A stretch of 30,000 nt of DNA from Chromera velia (lineage: Eukaryota; Sar; Chromeraceae), in assembly GCA_018398765.1 (NCBI GenBank), contig JAHBMJ010000985.1:1-30000 (forward strand), read 5' to 3'. Under the pieces are notes generated by a model that saw only the letters and a program-made list of their open reading frames with translations, was not told where the DNA came from and searched no databases. Positions 18,376-29,215 of the stretch are shown piece by piece. Position 1 is the first letter of the stretch. Each line of letters opens with the position of its first letter. The position numbers and the translations under genes are program-made.

Positions 18376-18983
18376 TTCCCCACTCGAAATTTTTATTGGA
18401 GTAAACAGAACTGAAAGAATTGCCCATTCGTCTTCCTGCATGCCCCTCTGTCTATGTATGCTGCTTTCTCCTTTCTCTAGCTCCTTTCTGCAGGGCACCG
18501 ATCTGGTGGGAGGCTGATGACTTTTTCTTTTGTCTAGGTTAGCTTGAGGAATCCTGAGCTGTGAATGAGGCAGTGCACGCCCGCTCTAGGGTGCTATGCA
18601 TGAATGCTCCCTCGCTTTTGAACAGGCTCTCTGCATAGATTTATCTAAAGTTTTTTCAAACTTTATATGTTTTAGTGGAAGGCCCGAAACCCCTGTGGGC
18701 ATAGTATGCATAAACATATGGTTCCTGTAAAACTGCCACATATAACCACTCCTTCTCCATCTCTGCCATCACTCGCTGCATATTTTTTCTCAATTTTTGG
18801 CCTTTCATTTCAATTTCTGTTCCTGGTTATTCCTTCATTATGTAACCAAGGTTTGTTTACTACTGTGGTCCTCTATTGATGCGTCCCTCGCATAGACTTC
18901 ATGCCTGCGTCTACATGTCCATCTATAGTAGGCAATCCTCTGGATGCAGACGAATCTTGCTTTTTTGCCGAGTATGTTTGCAG

Positions 18984-19644
18984 ATGGACACGGACCGTCA
19001 TGGTGTCCCTTTGCAAGGGCTCTCGGATGAGCAGATGAGTGAAGGGGAAGGGGGTGAAGGGGAGGTCCCACAAGAGGAGAATAGACAAGGCCCGAGAAGT
19101 GGGGAGAGTGGAAGGAAAAAAGGAACAAAAGGGAGATTATACGAGCATGGCAGACAGCGATACTTTTGTAAAGAGTGCGAAGGCAAAGAGATTTGTGAGC
19201 ATGGGAGCAACCGTTACGTATGCAAAGAATGTGGGGGGAAGAGCCTCTGCGAGCACGGTAAGAACAAGTCTACCTGCCGCGATTGCGGTGGCAGAGGCTT
19301 ATGCGAACACCGTCGACCATGCTATTGGTGCAAGGATTGCGGAGGGAAGGGAATCTACGATCATGGTCGGCAGAAACGGACGTGCAAAAAGTGTGGAGGG
19401 AAGGGAATTTGCGATCATGGTCGGCAGAAACGGACGTGCAAGGAGTGCAGAGGGATTAGCATCTACCAGCACGGGAAGTTGTGCTACTATTGCGCGCCTT
19501 GTGGAGGCAAAGGTATTTGTGTGCATGGACGAAGGGTTGGCAATTGCCAGGAGTGTGGAGGGAAGAGGATTTGCATACATGGATACAGAGTGAATGAATG
19601 CGGGGAGTGCAAAAGGGGGAAGAAGAGATGCGTAAATGGACCAG
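18984..19644 (+). CDS. Cys/His zinc-binding repeat protein, first coding exon
   Basis: ATG at 18984 directly follows an acceptor-like TTTGCAG, so it is either the true start or an exon whose first codon is Met. Residues 1-48 are acidic and Gly/Glu-rich, with a basic end. Then come nine repeats of 18 residues with pattern [IL]CxHGxxxxxCxxCxGKx (C-x-H-x6-C-x2-C), for example ICEHGSNRYVCKECGGKS. In repeats 1, 5 and 7 the first Cys is Tyr. Similar arrays are familiar from algae and large algal viruses, mostly without assigned function; I infer nucleic-acid or protein binding via zinc. The frame ends at a strong donor, CCAG|GTAGGT (intron from 19645), in phase 1, so the gene continues. A possible 11-nt microexon at 19839-19849 fits the phase. 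Confidence 0.75.
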
Positions 19645-20035
19645 GTAGGTAATCTTGTTTAGATGCATGATACCATTGGCTGCATTCAGCATGTGCGTCT
19701 GGTACACTTAATTTGTCCCTTCTTGGCCTGTTGTGGATGCATACATTCACGCATAAGTAGATAACGAACACCATATGTCAGTCTGTCGATTTTTTGCCTG
19801 TATCATCACTGTCAGTCTGTTAGTCTGTCTTCACTCAGCAGTATGCAAGGTAAGAAGGCTCAATTTTTACCTGTGTATATGTATATATATACGTATGTGA
19901 GTGTGTTCATACTTTGCTGCAGCATTCATTTTATTGCTGTGCAAAGGAATGTGTCTTCACTCTCCGTTGTATCGTTGCTGTTCTCTAAGTTTTCAGAACA
20001 CACAGAAAAGAGAGAGGAGCACAGCGTGCACGCAC

Positions 20036-20095
20036 AGACAGACAGACACACACACACATACACACACACACACATACATACACATACACATATAC

Positions 20096-20144
<49 letters not shown>

Positions 20145-20196
20145 TACATACACACACACACATACACACACACACATACACACACGCATCCACACA
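20036..20196. repeat. (CA)n microsatellite
   Basis: About 160 bases of CA dinucleotides with CATA and CACATA interruptions. Confidence 0.95.
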
Positions 20197-20746
20197 AAGA
20201 GAGAAATAGGGAGAGGGGGGGCGAAAAGCCCATAAACTCATTCTCATACTCACAAGGCACATACGCACACTTATATAAAAGCCTATATATGTGCATATGA
20301 AATGACGGTATGAATCATGAGAATTCAACCTGCATGACTGATGGGTGGGTGTATCTCGCAGGTTGAGGAATTCTACTTTGCGTTCCCCTTGAGGGCAGTC
20401 ACTCCCTCTCCTCCTCTTTTTCTTCTTCATCAGCTTCCGCCTGTGCTTCATCATCATCTGTCTGTACTGCTGCCTCTGCCTCCTCTTCGTTTCAGGGCGC
20501 TGTGGGAATGCGTAGCAGCCGTGGCCGTGGACATAGGAGGGGGGCTCTTCAGGGTGGGTGTGGCGGGTCTTGGGGTGGAGAAGGTCTGGAAGATGTGAGT
20601 CACAGAGAGGGTGGTCTAGGAAAAAAGGAACACGGAGAGGTCAAAGGTTGGTTCCAGATGCTTCTAGCAAAACATGTTCCACCTTTTTGACCACAACAAT
20701 TCTACGATCACATGCAGGATGGTCTCGATCATTACGCTGCCTCAAG

Positions 20747-20749
<3 letters not shown>

Positions 20750-20799
<50 letters not shown>

Positions 20800-20806
20800 C
20801 TTTCTG
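20750..20806. repeat. (TC)n microsatellite
   Basis: About 55 bases of CT dinucleotides with a few TTTC units. Confidence 0.95.
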
Positions 20807-21015
20807 TGCGCACGTTTGTGCTTGCATGTCTATGTGCGGTGGCGTGGGTATGTAGAACGAGTTAAACTTTGAGTCTCCCTTTGATGTTTGGTCTTCTGTT
20901 TTTTTCTGGCTCGGATCAGCCTTCTCTTCTCCTAGTTCTTCTCTCTGCTTTTTCCTTTTCTATTCATTCCTTTGGTCCCTGCATGTAATCCACTAACCCG
21001 TTAATTCGACCGCCG

Positions 21016-22736
21016 ATGGATGATGCACCTGCAGACGAAACCGTCGACCTAGGTTCACTCTTTCGGGATCTGGAGGATGGCTTGAAGCTTTTCCATCGCT
21101 TCAAGCTGCCTGCCGCTTGCTGCCCTCCCCAGGTAACTAAGTCATTCATGCGTATAAATGGAGAGAGAAATGAAAGTAGCCAGAATCGTATTTGTTGTCC
21201 AGGGAAGGACCAAAAGACATGTCATGATCCACTTAGGTGGTGCTTTAAGTTAACTTCGTGTTAAACTAATTTGAATTCATATCTGATGTGTATGTGCAGG
21301 TCCCCATAGAATTACGTAAAGAGCTGTACAAGCTGCTGCTCCACAACTCCGAAAACCCTTCTCCCTTCAATCCCATCATCAATGCGTCAGTTCGCAGTCC
21401 CACTTGTTCCCCTTTCCGTCATCATTTGGCCACTCTGTTTCTTTGGGTGATGGTTTCTTTGCCTCCTTCTTCTGTATTTCTACGTATTTGCACTCCAGCT
21501 TCTTTAGGTTGGTGAATTTGTTTTCCTGCATCTACGCTTTACAGGCATGAGGAGTGTGTTTTGGCTATAGCCATGTATAGAAGAGCTGGTTGCTGCCTAG
21601 GTTGCTGCCTTGACGTGCACGTGCTCACCCTATAAAATTTGAGAGACGGAAATTAAATGAACAAAGTCTTCCGTTCTTGATCCAATTCGTTTTGCTCCTC
21701 CAACTTCTCCAAATTTATATGCTGCCTTATTGCCTACATGTGCTTTTGATGCAGAATGTACGTGAGGAAACTGAAAGAGTGGTCTGGGCATCTAAAGAAT
21801 TGATATATGAAATTAAAACAGATAATTGCGCACTTCAAGTATATTATTTGGACCCTGCATGTCTGTACGTATCTGTATGCTTTCATGCAGGAAGGAGACG
21901 GAAGTTGCAGGGGATGGGAGGGATGAGGACGAGGAGGAACAGGACTGCCAGTGGGAGGATGAGAATGAAAATTCGAGTTAGAAGGATGCAAAGGCGAGTG
22001 GTTGAAGGCTGACGAGGACGGAGACGACTTAGAGGACTTCGATGAGTGTTCGGGTGATATTGTAGAGGATAATCAGCAGGAGGATTTAGAGGATGTGAAG
22101 AAGAGATTTCAGGCTTCCCTTGCTGAAGAGCTCCTCCCTGCAGCGACTGGACGGTTGTGGAATGATGCAAATACCTTCTTTCAGCGGAAGAAAAAGAGCA
22201 ACGAGAAACTCATTCAGCTCTTGGAGCAGATACACGATCGTGCAGAAACGCTTGTGAGAAGTTATCTTCAGAGGGATTGTGGAGATGGGAAGGGAGGGTG
22301 GAAGGCAAAGGGCATGACGGTGCTCTTCTCTGATTGGAGGTATGAGGAACAATTACCCCATGCTGACTTTCGCCCTTCTGTCTTCCGGCTGTGCGACAAA
22401 CGACTGCCCTTCGCATCCCTGTTGATACCCCTGACGGGGATCATGAAACTGCGAGTGTGGCCCGGAAAGCGGGCAACAGGAAAGTATGTGAAAAGGAGCC
22501 GGAAAGACGGGAAGCTTCTAGTTGTGAAGCCGGGAGAGGCGGTTATTTTTAGAGGTGACATAATCCACGGTGGGGAGGCATACAAGTGGATGAACGCTCG
22601 TCTCTTCCTCTTCTTGGGCAACTTTGGAGGGGAGGCGCCGGACGAGTCAAGATTTGTGAAGTTCAAAGGAAACGTACACGAAGAGCAGGGGAAAGAGAAA
22701 AAAGATGAGGGCAAAGTCCAGAAAAGAAAGAAATGA
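21016..22736 (+). CDS. 2OG-Fe(II) oxygenase-like protein, four predicted exons
   Basis: ATG at 21016 has a strong context (CCGCCGATGG). Predicted exons: 21016-21132 (donor CAG|GTAACT), 21300-21385 (acceptor TGTGCAG), 21755-21781 (weak donor GTCTGG), 21891-22736. All junction phases agree. The N-terminus is helical, the middle strongly acidic. The C-terminal domain has an HxD pair in LPHADFRP (His 22359-22361, Asp 22365-22367), a PGEAVIFRGDIIHGG strand with the distal His (22566-22568), and an Arg in NARLFLFLGNF (22599-22601) placed to bind 2-oxoglutarate. This is the double-stranded beta-helix oxygenase pattern; the substrate is unknown. A frame change lies at the AAAA run 21968-21971, inside exon 4. 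It ends TGA in a Lys-rich tail and is convergent with the kinase gene. Confidence 0.65.
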
Positions 22737-23345
22737 ACTGTTAAAGTTGTAGGGGAAAAGTCAGAAAGACCCCGTTGATTTATATTCTACTGTACCTTGT
22801 AGATAACTAGGATTTTATGGGATTTTAGCTAGGATTTAACAAAATTTTCTGAGAGTTTAACTAAAAAATTTTTAAAAATGAATTACAGAATTTCAGCTAG
22901 GAATCTAGTGGGGTATTTATTAGGGTAGGACTAAGGACTTTAGATAATTTTGTTTAAAATTCTATGAAATCCCTAATTTTTATGCATATCTAGATAGATG
23001 CATCTAGAGATGCATATATATATATATACATTTTTTCTGGTCCACAAAATTTAATGTATGTGCCTCTAAACCATTCTTAGACTTAGTTACTATTAAAGCT
23101 ATATTGCATGTATGAAATGTTCTGTGTATACGTTTTCTAGTGTGTTTTTAAAACATAACTATACATAAAGATGATCTAATTTTGATTTTATGATTGAAAG
23201 AGAGTGTTGGGGGGCACGGGGCAGAGTCTTCAAAACTGTAGATATGAGGTTAAAAGCTAGGTTAAAAGTGAGATTTGAACTGCATTTAATACATGTATAT
23301 TTCCAAATGTATTTGATAAAAATTCCAAAAAATGTCCGATATTGA
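22737..23345. other. Convergent intergenic region
   Basis: A/T-rich, with several TTTTAGCTAGGATTT-like near repeats at 22810-22960 (variants of ATTTTAGCTAGGA). It lies between the 3' ends of the oxygenase gene (plus) and the kinase gene (minus). No gene is seen; it probably holds both polyadenylation regions. Confidence 0.6.
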
Positions 23346-25003
23346 TCAGTCAACGCTAGAGTCAACCGCCCTCTGGCCGAGAAATGCGGTGTCCCATTTT
23401 GGTTTGTCCATCTGAACGATGATGTCTTTTCCGTCAGATTCAAAAAGGGCTCGATTCTCGAGTTTCAGAGCTTCGAAGCCGAGCCGGGCGGCTCCAAACG
23501 CAGGTTCTGCTCCACAGTCGCCCTCAACTGTAAGTTCTCCATGTGTCGCTGGCTTCCGAAGACGGTCTTTTGAGGACGCTTCCTCTTCCCTCTTCTTGCT
23601 TGACATCTCTACGACCCCCAAATCCATGGCATGAGCAATGGCTGACTGCCTCAGTCGCCTCCACACTTCATTCTTCCCCCCTCCACCTGACGTGCGTATG
23701 CACAAGGGGAGGGGGGAGAGACCCAGTCTCTTCAAAGTCCGAAATCCTTCTGCCTCTACGGCTGTCAGAGCCGCAAGAGCCTCCATAAGAAGTGCTTTCT
23801 CCCTCTCGCCCTGAGCGATGCCTGGCAGCCCGTGACCGTCTAAGAGAGAAGCCTCAATGAACCCACTCATCTTGTTTGTGTCTGCAAAAGGAAAACGCTC
23901 TCCCTTCACAGATGGGGGTAGAGGGTAGGGCACCTCAGACAGACTCAGGGGGTAGCAAAAGAGGCTCTCCAAGCTCAAAACCTTACCGATTTTCTTGGGG
24001 GAGCATGACGCTGCTGTCTCAGATCGATTCAATGAATCAGATGGAGACGGGGAAGTAGTTACAGAAGGATTTGCAGAGACCTCCAAAGCGTCCCTCTCTC
24101 TGTCTGCCTCTGTCTCAGCGTGCTCAGGGTGGAGGTCGCGGTTGGCCTCTGAGTCCTGAAGAATCTTTTTCGTTGTCTGTGCGAGTGTTTCGTCAGAGAG
24201 ACCGAGCTCACGAAAGAGACGCGCCCCACAGTTACTTGCACCTCCTGCCAGCCACAGAGCCCCCCTTTTGCTTCCACCCTCCTCCTGCTCCTCTCCTTCT
24301 GGAAACGACTTTTCCCCTTCTGGTGCACGGCCCAAGATGGATACAGAGGCAGGTGACGCCGCCCACGAGCCACCCAAATTGGGAAATCTGTGAGAATAGA
24401 CACCCAGAGCAGAGTCTTCCAGGCGGACACGAGAAAGAACCTGCACCCACAGATGCCAAATCCAGGCAGAAAATTTGAATGCATGTGAAGTTTGACAAAA
24501 AGCGACAGCGCAAACGTTGCTCGAGCTCCAATGTACACCCACGACAGGGGGGAATGGGTGAACTAAGCCTGGGTGCAGAACGAAAAAAGAGAGACTGTGA
24601 TTGTGTTGCAGAAGAGAAAAACACGGAGGACACTCTCCTTGTCATACACACCAAGCTTTGGATCCGAAGTCTAGTGTGAGGGGAGACACAAGAGATGGAG
24701 CCATCGAGAGAGGCAAGAGTTCTACTTACTCTAGTCCCTTGTTTATGTGCCTTGCCATGGGCATTTCTCCAGTGCGTCTCTTCGTCTGTTGTGCAAACTC
24801 GTGACGGTGCTAGCCGGCCCTTTTCTGCCTATCTCCAACAAAATACAGACAAATAAATCCGGAATCAGAGAACACGTAGAAAGAAAGAAAGAAAGAAAGA
24901 AAGAAAAGAAAGAAAGAAAGGAAGGAAGGAAGGAAGGAAGAAAGAAAAAAAGAAAGAAACAAAGAAAGAAAGAAAGAAAGAAAGAAAAGAAAATAAAAAG
25001 GAA

Positions 25004-25041
<38 letters not shown>

Positions 25042-25042
25042 G

Positions 25043-25077
<35 letters not shown>

Positions 25078-26720
25078 CAGACAGACAGACAGACAGAAAG
25101 AAAAAAAGAAAAAAAGAAAAGAAAGAAAGAAAGAAAGAAAAGAAAGAAAGAAAGAAAGAAAGGAAGGAAGGAAGGAAGGAACGAAGGAAGGAAGGAAGGA
25201 AGGAAGGAAGGAAGGAAGGAACAAAGGAAGGGAGAAAGAGAAAGAGGGAGAGAGAGAGAGAGAGAGTGTGTGTGTGAAAGGGAGCGAGAGAGAAATAGAA
25301 ATGGTAAGTGAGAAACCGTGGCACTCTGGGAGAGAAAGAAATGAGAGGCAGGGGGTCTGCTTGATGAGAAAGAAAACCGCCGCTTTGTTCTGAGTATGTT
25401 TTCATTCAATCTCCTTCACTCACTCACTCACTCACTCACTCACTCCCTCACTGGCTCGATCAGTCTTTCTCTCTCTCACCTTGATTGCGATTGTCGACCC
25501 CAGAGATACCACAGCGTCTCCCTCAGTGCTCGCCCCTGTTGACAAAAACGCGGCGTTGCTGTCTGTTGTCCCTCCCCCGACTGCAGGAAGAATTGCCTCC
25601 CCCCCTCCCCCCCCTGCTCCCCCAAGGCCAAGAGACGTCACAGCCCTTCCACTCGGAGAGAGCCGGAACAGAAACCTTCCCGGTGGAACAACTCGAGCAG
25701 GAAGGGAAGACTGCAGACGCGCACCCCTTCCCTTCCACCCTCCCTCTGCTTCTCCCACCCTCTCCCCAACCCTTTGAATCCACTCAGGGTACCTCAATTC
25801 CTCGAGGTCATACCCATCCTTCAGGACGTTGTGCCAGTCGGAAAACGAATGCACAAGCCGAGAGGGGGCGCCTCCAGGCATCCCTGTGGCAAGTCTCATG
25901 GCCATGTAATCGCTCTGATGAGCCATCCACTCGTTCTCTTCCAACGGCTTCTGAAAATCCCAGCACAAAAGTTTCGAGAGCGCAGAAGAGGAACTCAAGG
26001 CACTTGACATCGGAGAGGCCCCAACCCGCACTGCCTCTTCTCGAAACTTATCGACGCACACTAATTCTTCCCCCTCTGCTTGCCAATTGTACATTCTGGG
26101 CCTGCCTCTCTCCCCGTCTACCGGCAATCCCGTATTCCTATCGACCAACAAAACCGAAGCACTGGTCCCACTCACACAGCAGGCACTCACACGACTGCGA
26201 ACGGGCGCAGGCACAGACCCCAAAAGCTCCCACATCACTCCCTCCCACTCAAATGGATCAGATGAACCTCCGGAGCTCCACGGCAAGCGTTCTGAGAAAA
26301 CTTCATCAAACTGAACCTCTCCCGTCTCCGTCTCCTTCCTCCTCCTTGCCACCGACACACGAGCCCCCGAGGTTCCAGTCTCCGTCTCCTTCCTCCTCCT
26401 TGCCACCGACACACGAGCCCCCGAGGTTCCAAAATCTGCAGACAGGCAAGGAAACAAAGAGCTGAGCGATCATATGAGTGCAAAGGAATGCGGAATGGGG
26501 TGTCCACTGCCTGACTGTTGATTTGCGACCTACCGAGGCCGCATGAGAACAAATCGCCGTCTCCTTCTGTTTGAAGCTCCGTGCCCGCTTCTCTTCGCGT
26601 CCGTGCGGGTCTTGATGAGACGATTCGCGGGGGTTTAGTCCCAAATGCAGAACAGCGGGTGAAGGATCCAATGCATACGCAAAGCACCAGCCCGCAGCGG
26701 AAGCGCAAGAGCAGTCCCAT
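23346..26720 (-). CDS. FGGY-family carbohydrate kinase (D-ribulokinase/XK1-like), plastid-targeted
   Basis: Three exons: 26720-26534, 26435-25480, 24440-23346; all donors and acceptors are GT/AG with matching phases; about 745 residues. Exon 1 encodes a signal peptide (hydrophobic core LLLRFRCGLVLCVCIG) ending CSA|FGTK, then a Ser/Arg-rich transit-like stretch. The kinase begins with DFGTSGAR, split across intron 1, then shows SGTSASVLLVD, ALSKLLCWDF, MAHQSDYMA, FSDWHNVLKDGYD, LPARVVPPG, GTTDSNAAFL, VVSLGSTIAIK, LGVYSHRFPN, LAGGASNCGARL, GERFPFAD, GFRTLKRLG and the ATP-binding TSGGGGKNEVW. This set matches plant XK1 and cyanobacterial D-ribulose kinases, which phosphorylate D-ribulose to feed the pentose-phosphate/Calvin pool. 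It is longer than those (roughly 400-480 residues) owing to acidic, Ser-rich insertions. It carries an exact 18-residue duplication of the phosphate loop. Confidence 0.85.
24879..25266 (-). repeat. GAAA/GGAA polypurine tract in kinase intron 2
   Basis: About 390 bases, almost pure purine on the plus strand (GAAA, GGAA, a short ACAG run, GAGA at the end, then (TG)n). In the kinase transcript it is a TTTC/TTCC polypyrimidine tract, inside the 1039-nt intron 25479-24441. It could form triplex (H-DNA) and is a likely replication and assembly trouble spot. Confidence 0.95.
25415..25450. repeat. (CTCA)n repeat
   Basis: About nine CACT units between the purine tract and the donor of kinase intron 2. 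Confidence 0.9.
26324..26431 (-). repeat. Exact 54-bp tandem duplication in kinase exon 2
   Basis: 26324-26377 and 26378-26431 are identical at all 54 bases. Each encodes GTSGARVSVARRRKETET, so the duplication is in frame and repeats the Gly-rich phosphate-binding loop. Only the first copy is preceded by Asp-Phe. Lack of any difference implies a very recent event or an assembly artefact. Confidence 0.95.
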
Positions 26721-28471
26721 GGCTCCTGTTTTAGTTGAGAAAAACAAGGCTTCAGCCTAGGAAGAACCTGTTTCGTGAATCCTAAGAGAGGTTCATGGAA
26801 CCGAATACAGGACTGTCGCTCAGGAAGCTTCGGTAATCATTGCATAGACCCGAGTCGGTCCTCGCGAGGAAGCCTGACACTCTGATCTGTGCGACTCCCT
26901 GACTCTGTGACTTCGTGTCATCCACATGCAGTCCGTCTACGAGTGCATGTTGGAGACACATTGGAGACGGAATGCGATGGAGACGGCGGAGACGGCAAAG
27001 GATGCATGCACGCATCGCACCTGATGTGTTTTCCCATGTTTTCCCGGATTTCCCCAATTTGAAAGTAGTGTAATATAGAAAGCACAATGGGTGCGATGCA
27101 CGCGTTGCTCCCAACGCCATGCCACACTGAGCCCCGCTGCCGTTCGCACAGCTAGCAAGCTACCGTTTTGTCGTCGACATCTGCTGAGAGTGAATCAGAA
27201 GAGCGTGTTCGTTCTGTTGAAGAGATTCCAAATGTGATGTTCTGCTAACCGATCGATCTTGCATTGAAGCTCTTCAGAAACCAGACGTGGCATGACCTCT
27301 CTGCTGCATGTCGTTGTCTGCTGAGCAGCTGGGTGACTTCGCACTCTTCTCCCGATCCTTCCCTTTTCTTGGAGAGCACTCCTTGAAATACTTTGTGGCG
27401 GCGAATCATCTGCAGAAGCCAGACCCGTGCGTGAAGTGGGCTCTAACCGGATTTGTGTGGCATTCGGGTCTCGGTACTGTGTTCCTCTCTGCGGAGAGAT
27501 TCGAGCAGAAGGACCACTTCGCAGTGAGTCCAGCCAGGGCCGTTCGGGGAGAGAGGGGCAAGGCAATTTGTAGGTGTGGGGTTGCATGAGTAGATACCTG
27601 AGTGACTGTCTCCATCAGAGTGTGATTGAGTCTGTTCATGAGCCACAGCGGGAGCCGCTTACAGGAAAGGAGTGAGCAAGTGGGAGAGCAAGCGAGTGCG
27701 TGAGTAAGTGAGTAAGCGAGTGGGTGAGCGTGTGCGGGCGACAGGCCGGGTTAGACCCCGGCTTAGTGCTTGAGTGGGACGGGACAAGTGAGATGGCAGA
27801 CGGGCGCGTGTGTGCATCCCTGAATGCGCCAGAGAAGGGTCGAGCGAGTGACGCATTGGATGAAAAGATGCATCTAGTTTCTGAATGAGGAGTGAGTGTG
27901 CCAGCTGCGTGGAGGAAGTGGGAAGGCGACCCGGTGTGGCGGTACTGAGTCAGTCAATGGTATCGTGAGGAGAGTTCGGCAGGGAGGGCATGGGGAGAAA
28001 GGAAAGAGATCGGAGGAAGGGGGAAAGAAGGAATTGAGCAAGCGAGTGAGAGCGGCATTGAGTGACGCGGCAGGGAAAGGAAATGGCAACGGAGGACATG
28101 GATAAGTGTTCATCCAGATGGCATGAGAGGCAGTCAACCATTCTAGAGAATGCAAAACGAGAAGTGAACAGAAAAGAAAAGAAGAGAAGAGAAGTAGGGA
28201 GGAAAGCAATGAACCGACGAATGGAAGCAGGACAGGAAGAAGGAAAGCGGAGAAAAGAACAATTGGAGAGGACAAATCTGCGAAGATAGGAAAAGAAAGA
28301 TGAAAGAAGACAGCTGAATAAGGTAGGGTATTCTGACAGCCTCAGTCCCCCTCCCTCTTCTTCAGGCCCAACTTTGATTGCTTGCATGGGCGGGTGTCGA
28401 ATGGTTTGCGGCAAAGAGAATGTACGTCTGGTTGCATCCAACACGTGTGTGTCTTTTTGCCTCTTTGAATG

Positions 28472-28503
<32 letters not shown>

Positions 28504-29215
28504 ACTGGCTGCCTGCCTGTCTACGGACCTGCGACGTCGCTTGCCTGCTTGCCTGCGTGACCGCTCTGTGTGTCCCGCTTTTGAATCATACAGGCAGGCA
28601 GTGAGGGCTGTTTTTGGACACGCAGTCACGGCTTCTTTCTGGATAGTTGTCCTGCCTGCCTGCCTGCAGGTGGCCTCGACCGTTCACGTCCTCCCACTGG
28701 ATGCCAAAACCGCCGTGCCTGCTTCCGGGTGGGTGGGTGGGTGTTTGAAATAGCACCGTCGGTTCTGCCTGTGGGAAGAATGACGGAGGGGTTGCATGAT
28801 TCTCTCTGGTTAACTATTGGCAGCCTGACGAATTGCGTCTGTTGATTGTCTGCACAATGTTTTTCTTCATTCCCCTTCAAATCACTTCATGCACCACCCC
28901 CTTTCCCTTCCCTCTACCCCCTTCGAGGTTCGTGCATTTCTCCGCATCTCTCCTCTCACTCAATCACCCATCGATTTTGCCCCCTGTCCTCTTCACCACT
29001 CAAATGCCAAAAAGTAGTCTCTACATTGGTCGAAGGAGTGACGCATTCAAACAAAAGAAGAACGAAACGAAAAAAACAACCAACCCGTCATTCCAGCCCA
29101 CTCACCTGCCCACAGAACTACGCATCCTTCATTTGAAGTCCTGCAGTGAATCATCCGTTTCAAAATGATTCACACATCCATGCACACTGCTTCCTCCTGA
29201 GTGGTCTTCCTTCAG
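26721..29215. other. Upstream region of kinase and of the right-end gene; no firm gene
   Basis: The first few hundred bases should hold the kinase promoter; no TATA box stands out. 27308-27589 (plus, 93 residues, ATG) and 27587-27195 (minus, 130 residues, ATG) overlap, and neither has recognisable motifs. 28080-28289 (plus) encodes a Lys/Arg/Glu-rich helical stretch that could be an exon of the right-end gene, or merely purine skew. GTGAG-type repeats occur at 27664-27728 and TGCC repeats at 28470-28520. Confidence 0.4.
28470..28520. repeat. (TGCC)n repeat
   Basis: About ten CTGC units with two interruptions; shorter copies recur near 28545 and 28650. Confidence 0.9.

Larger units (their letters stand above)
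17035..18983. other. Intergenic or intronic host region
   Basis: No supported gene. A possible plus-strand exon follows a TGCAG acceptor at about 17701 (frame with SALEQLNTNIGWNIEAIRSC) but has no recognisable domain. A 10-bp inverted repeat lies at 17350-17373. TCAC-type tetranucleotide repeats fill 18213-18375. The remainder is unremarkable A/T-balanced sequence leading to the acceptor-like TTTGCAG just before 18984. Confidence 0.5.
19645..21015 (+). other. Probable introns/short exons between zinc-repeat exon and oxygenase gene
   Basis: Contains the 11-nt candidate exon (19839-19849, flanked by TCACTCAG and GTAAGA), a long (CA)n repeat and a (TC)n repeat. A stretch after TTTCAG at about 20498 encodes an RGG-like segment (RSSRGRGHRRG, GGCGGSWGGEG) ending at a GTGAGT donor near 20596. 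Whether these join the zinc-repeat exon to the downstream oxygenase gene cannot be settled from sequence. Confidence 0.4.

Noticed and set aside
19926-20457. Val/Cys- and His/Thr-rich frames
   Set aside because: Translations of the (CA)n microsatellite.
24747-25405. Long open frames on both strands over the purine tract
   Set aside because: Lys/Arg/Glu or Ser/Phe/Leu products are direct translations of GAAA/TTTC repeats inside an intron.
27195-27589. Two overlapping ATG-started frames on opposite strands
   Set aside because: Neither shows a domain, splice context or codon pattern that favours one over the other.
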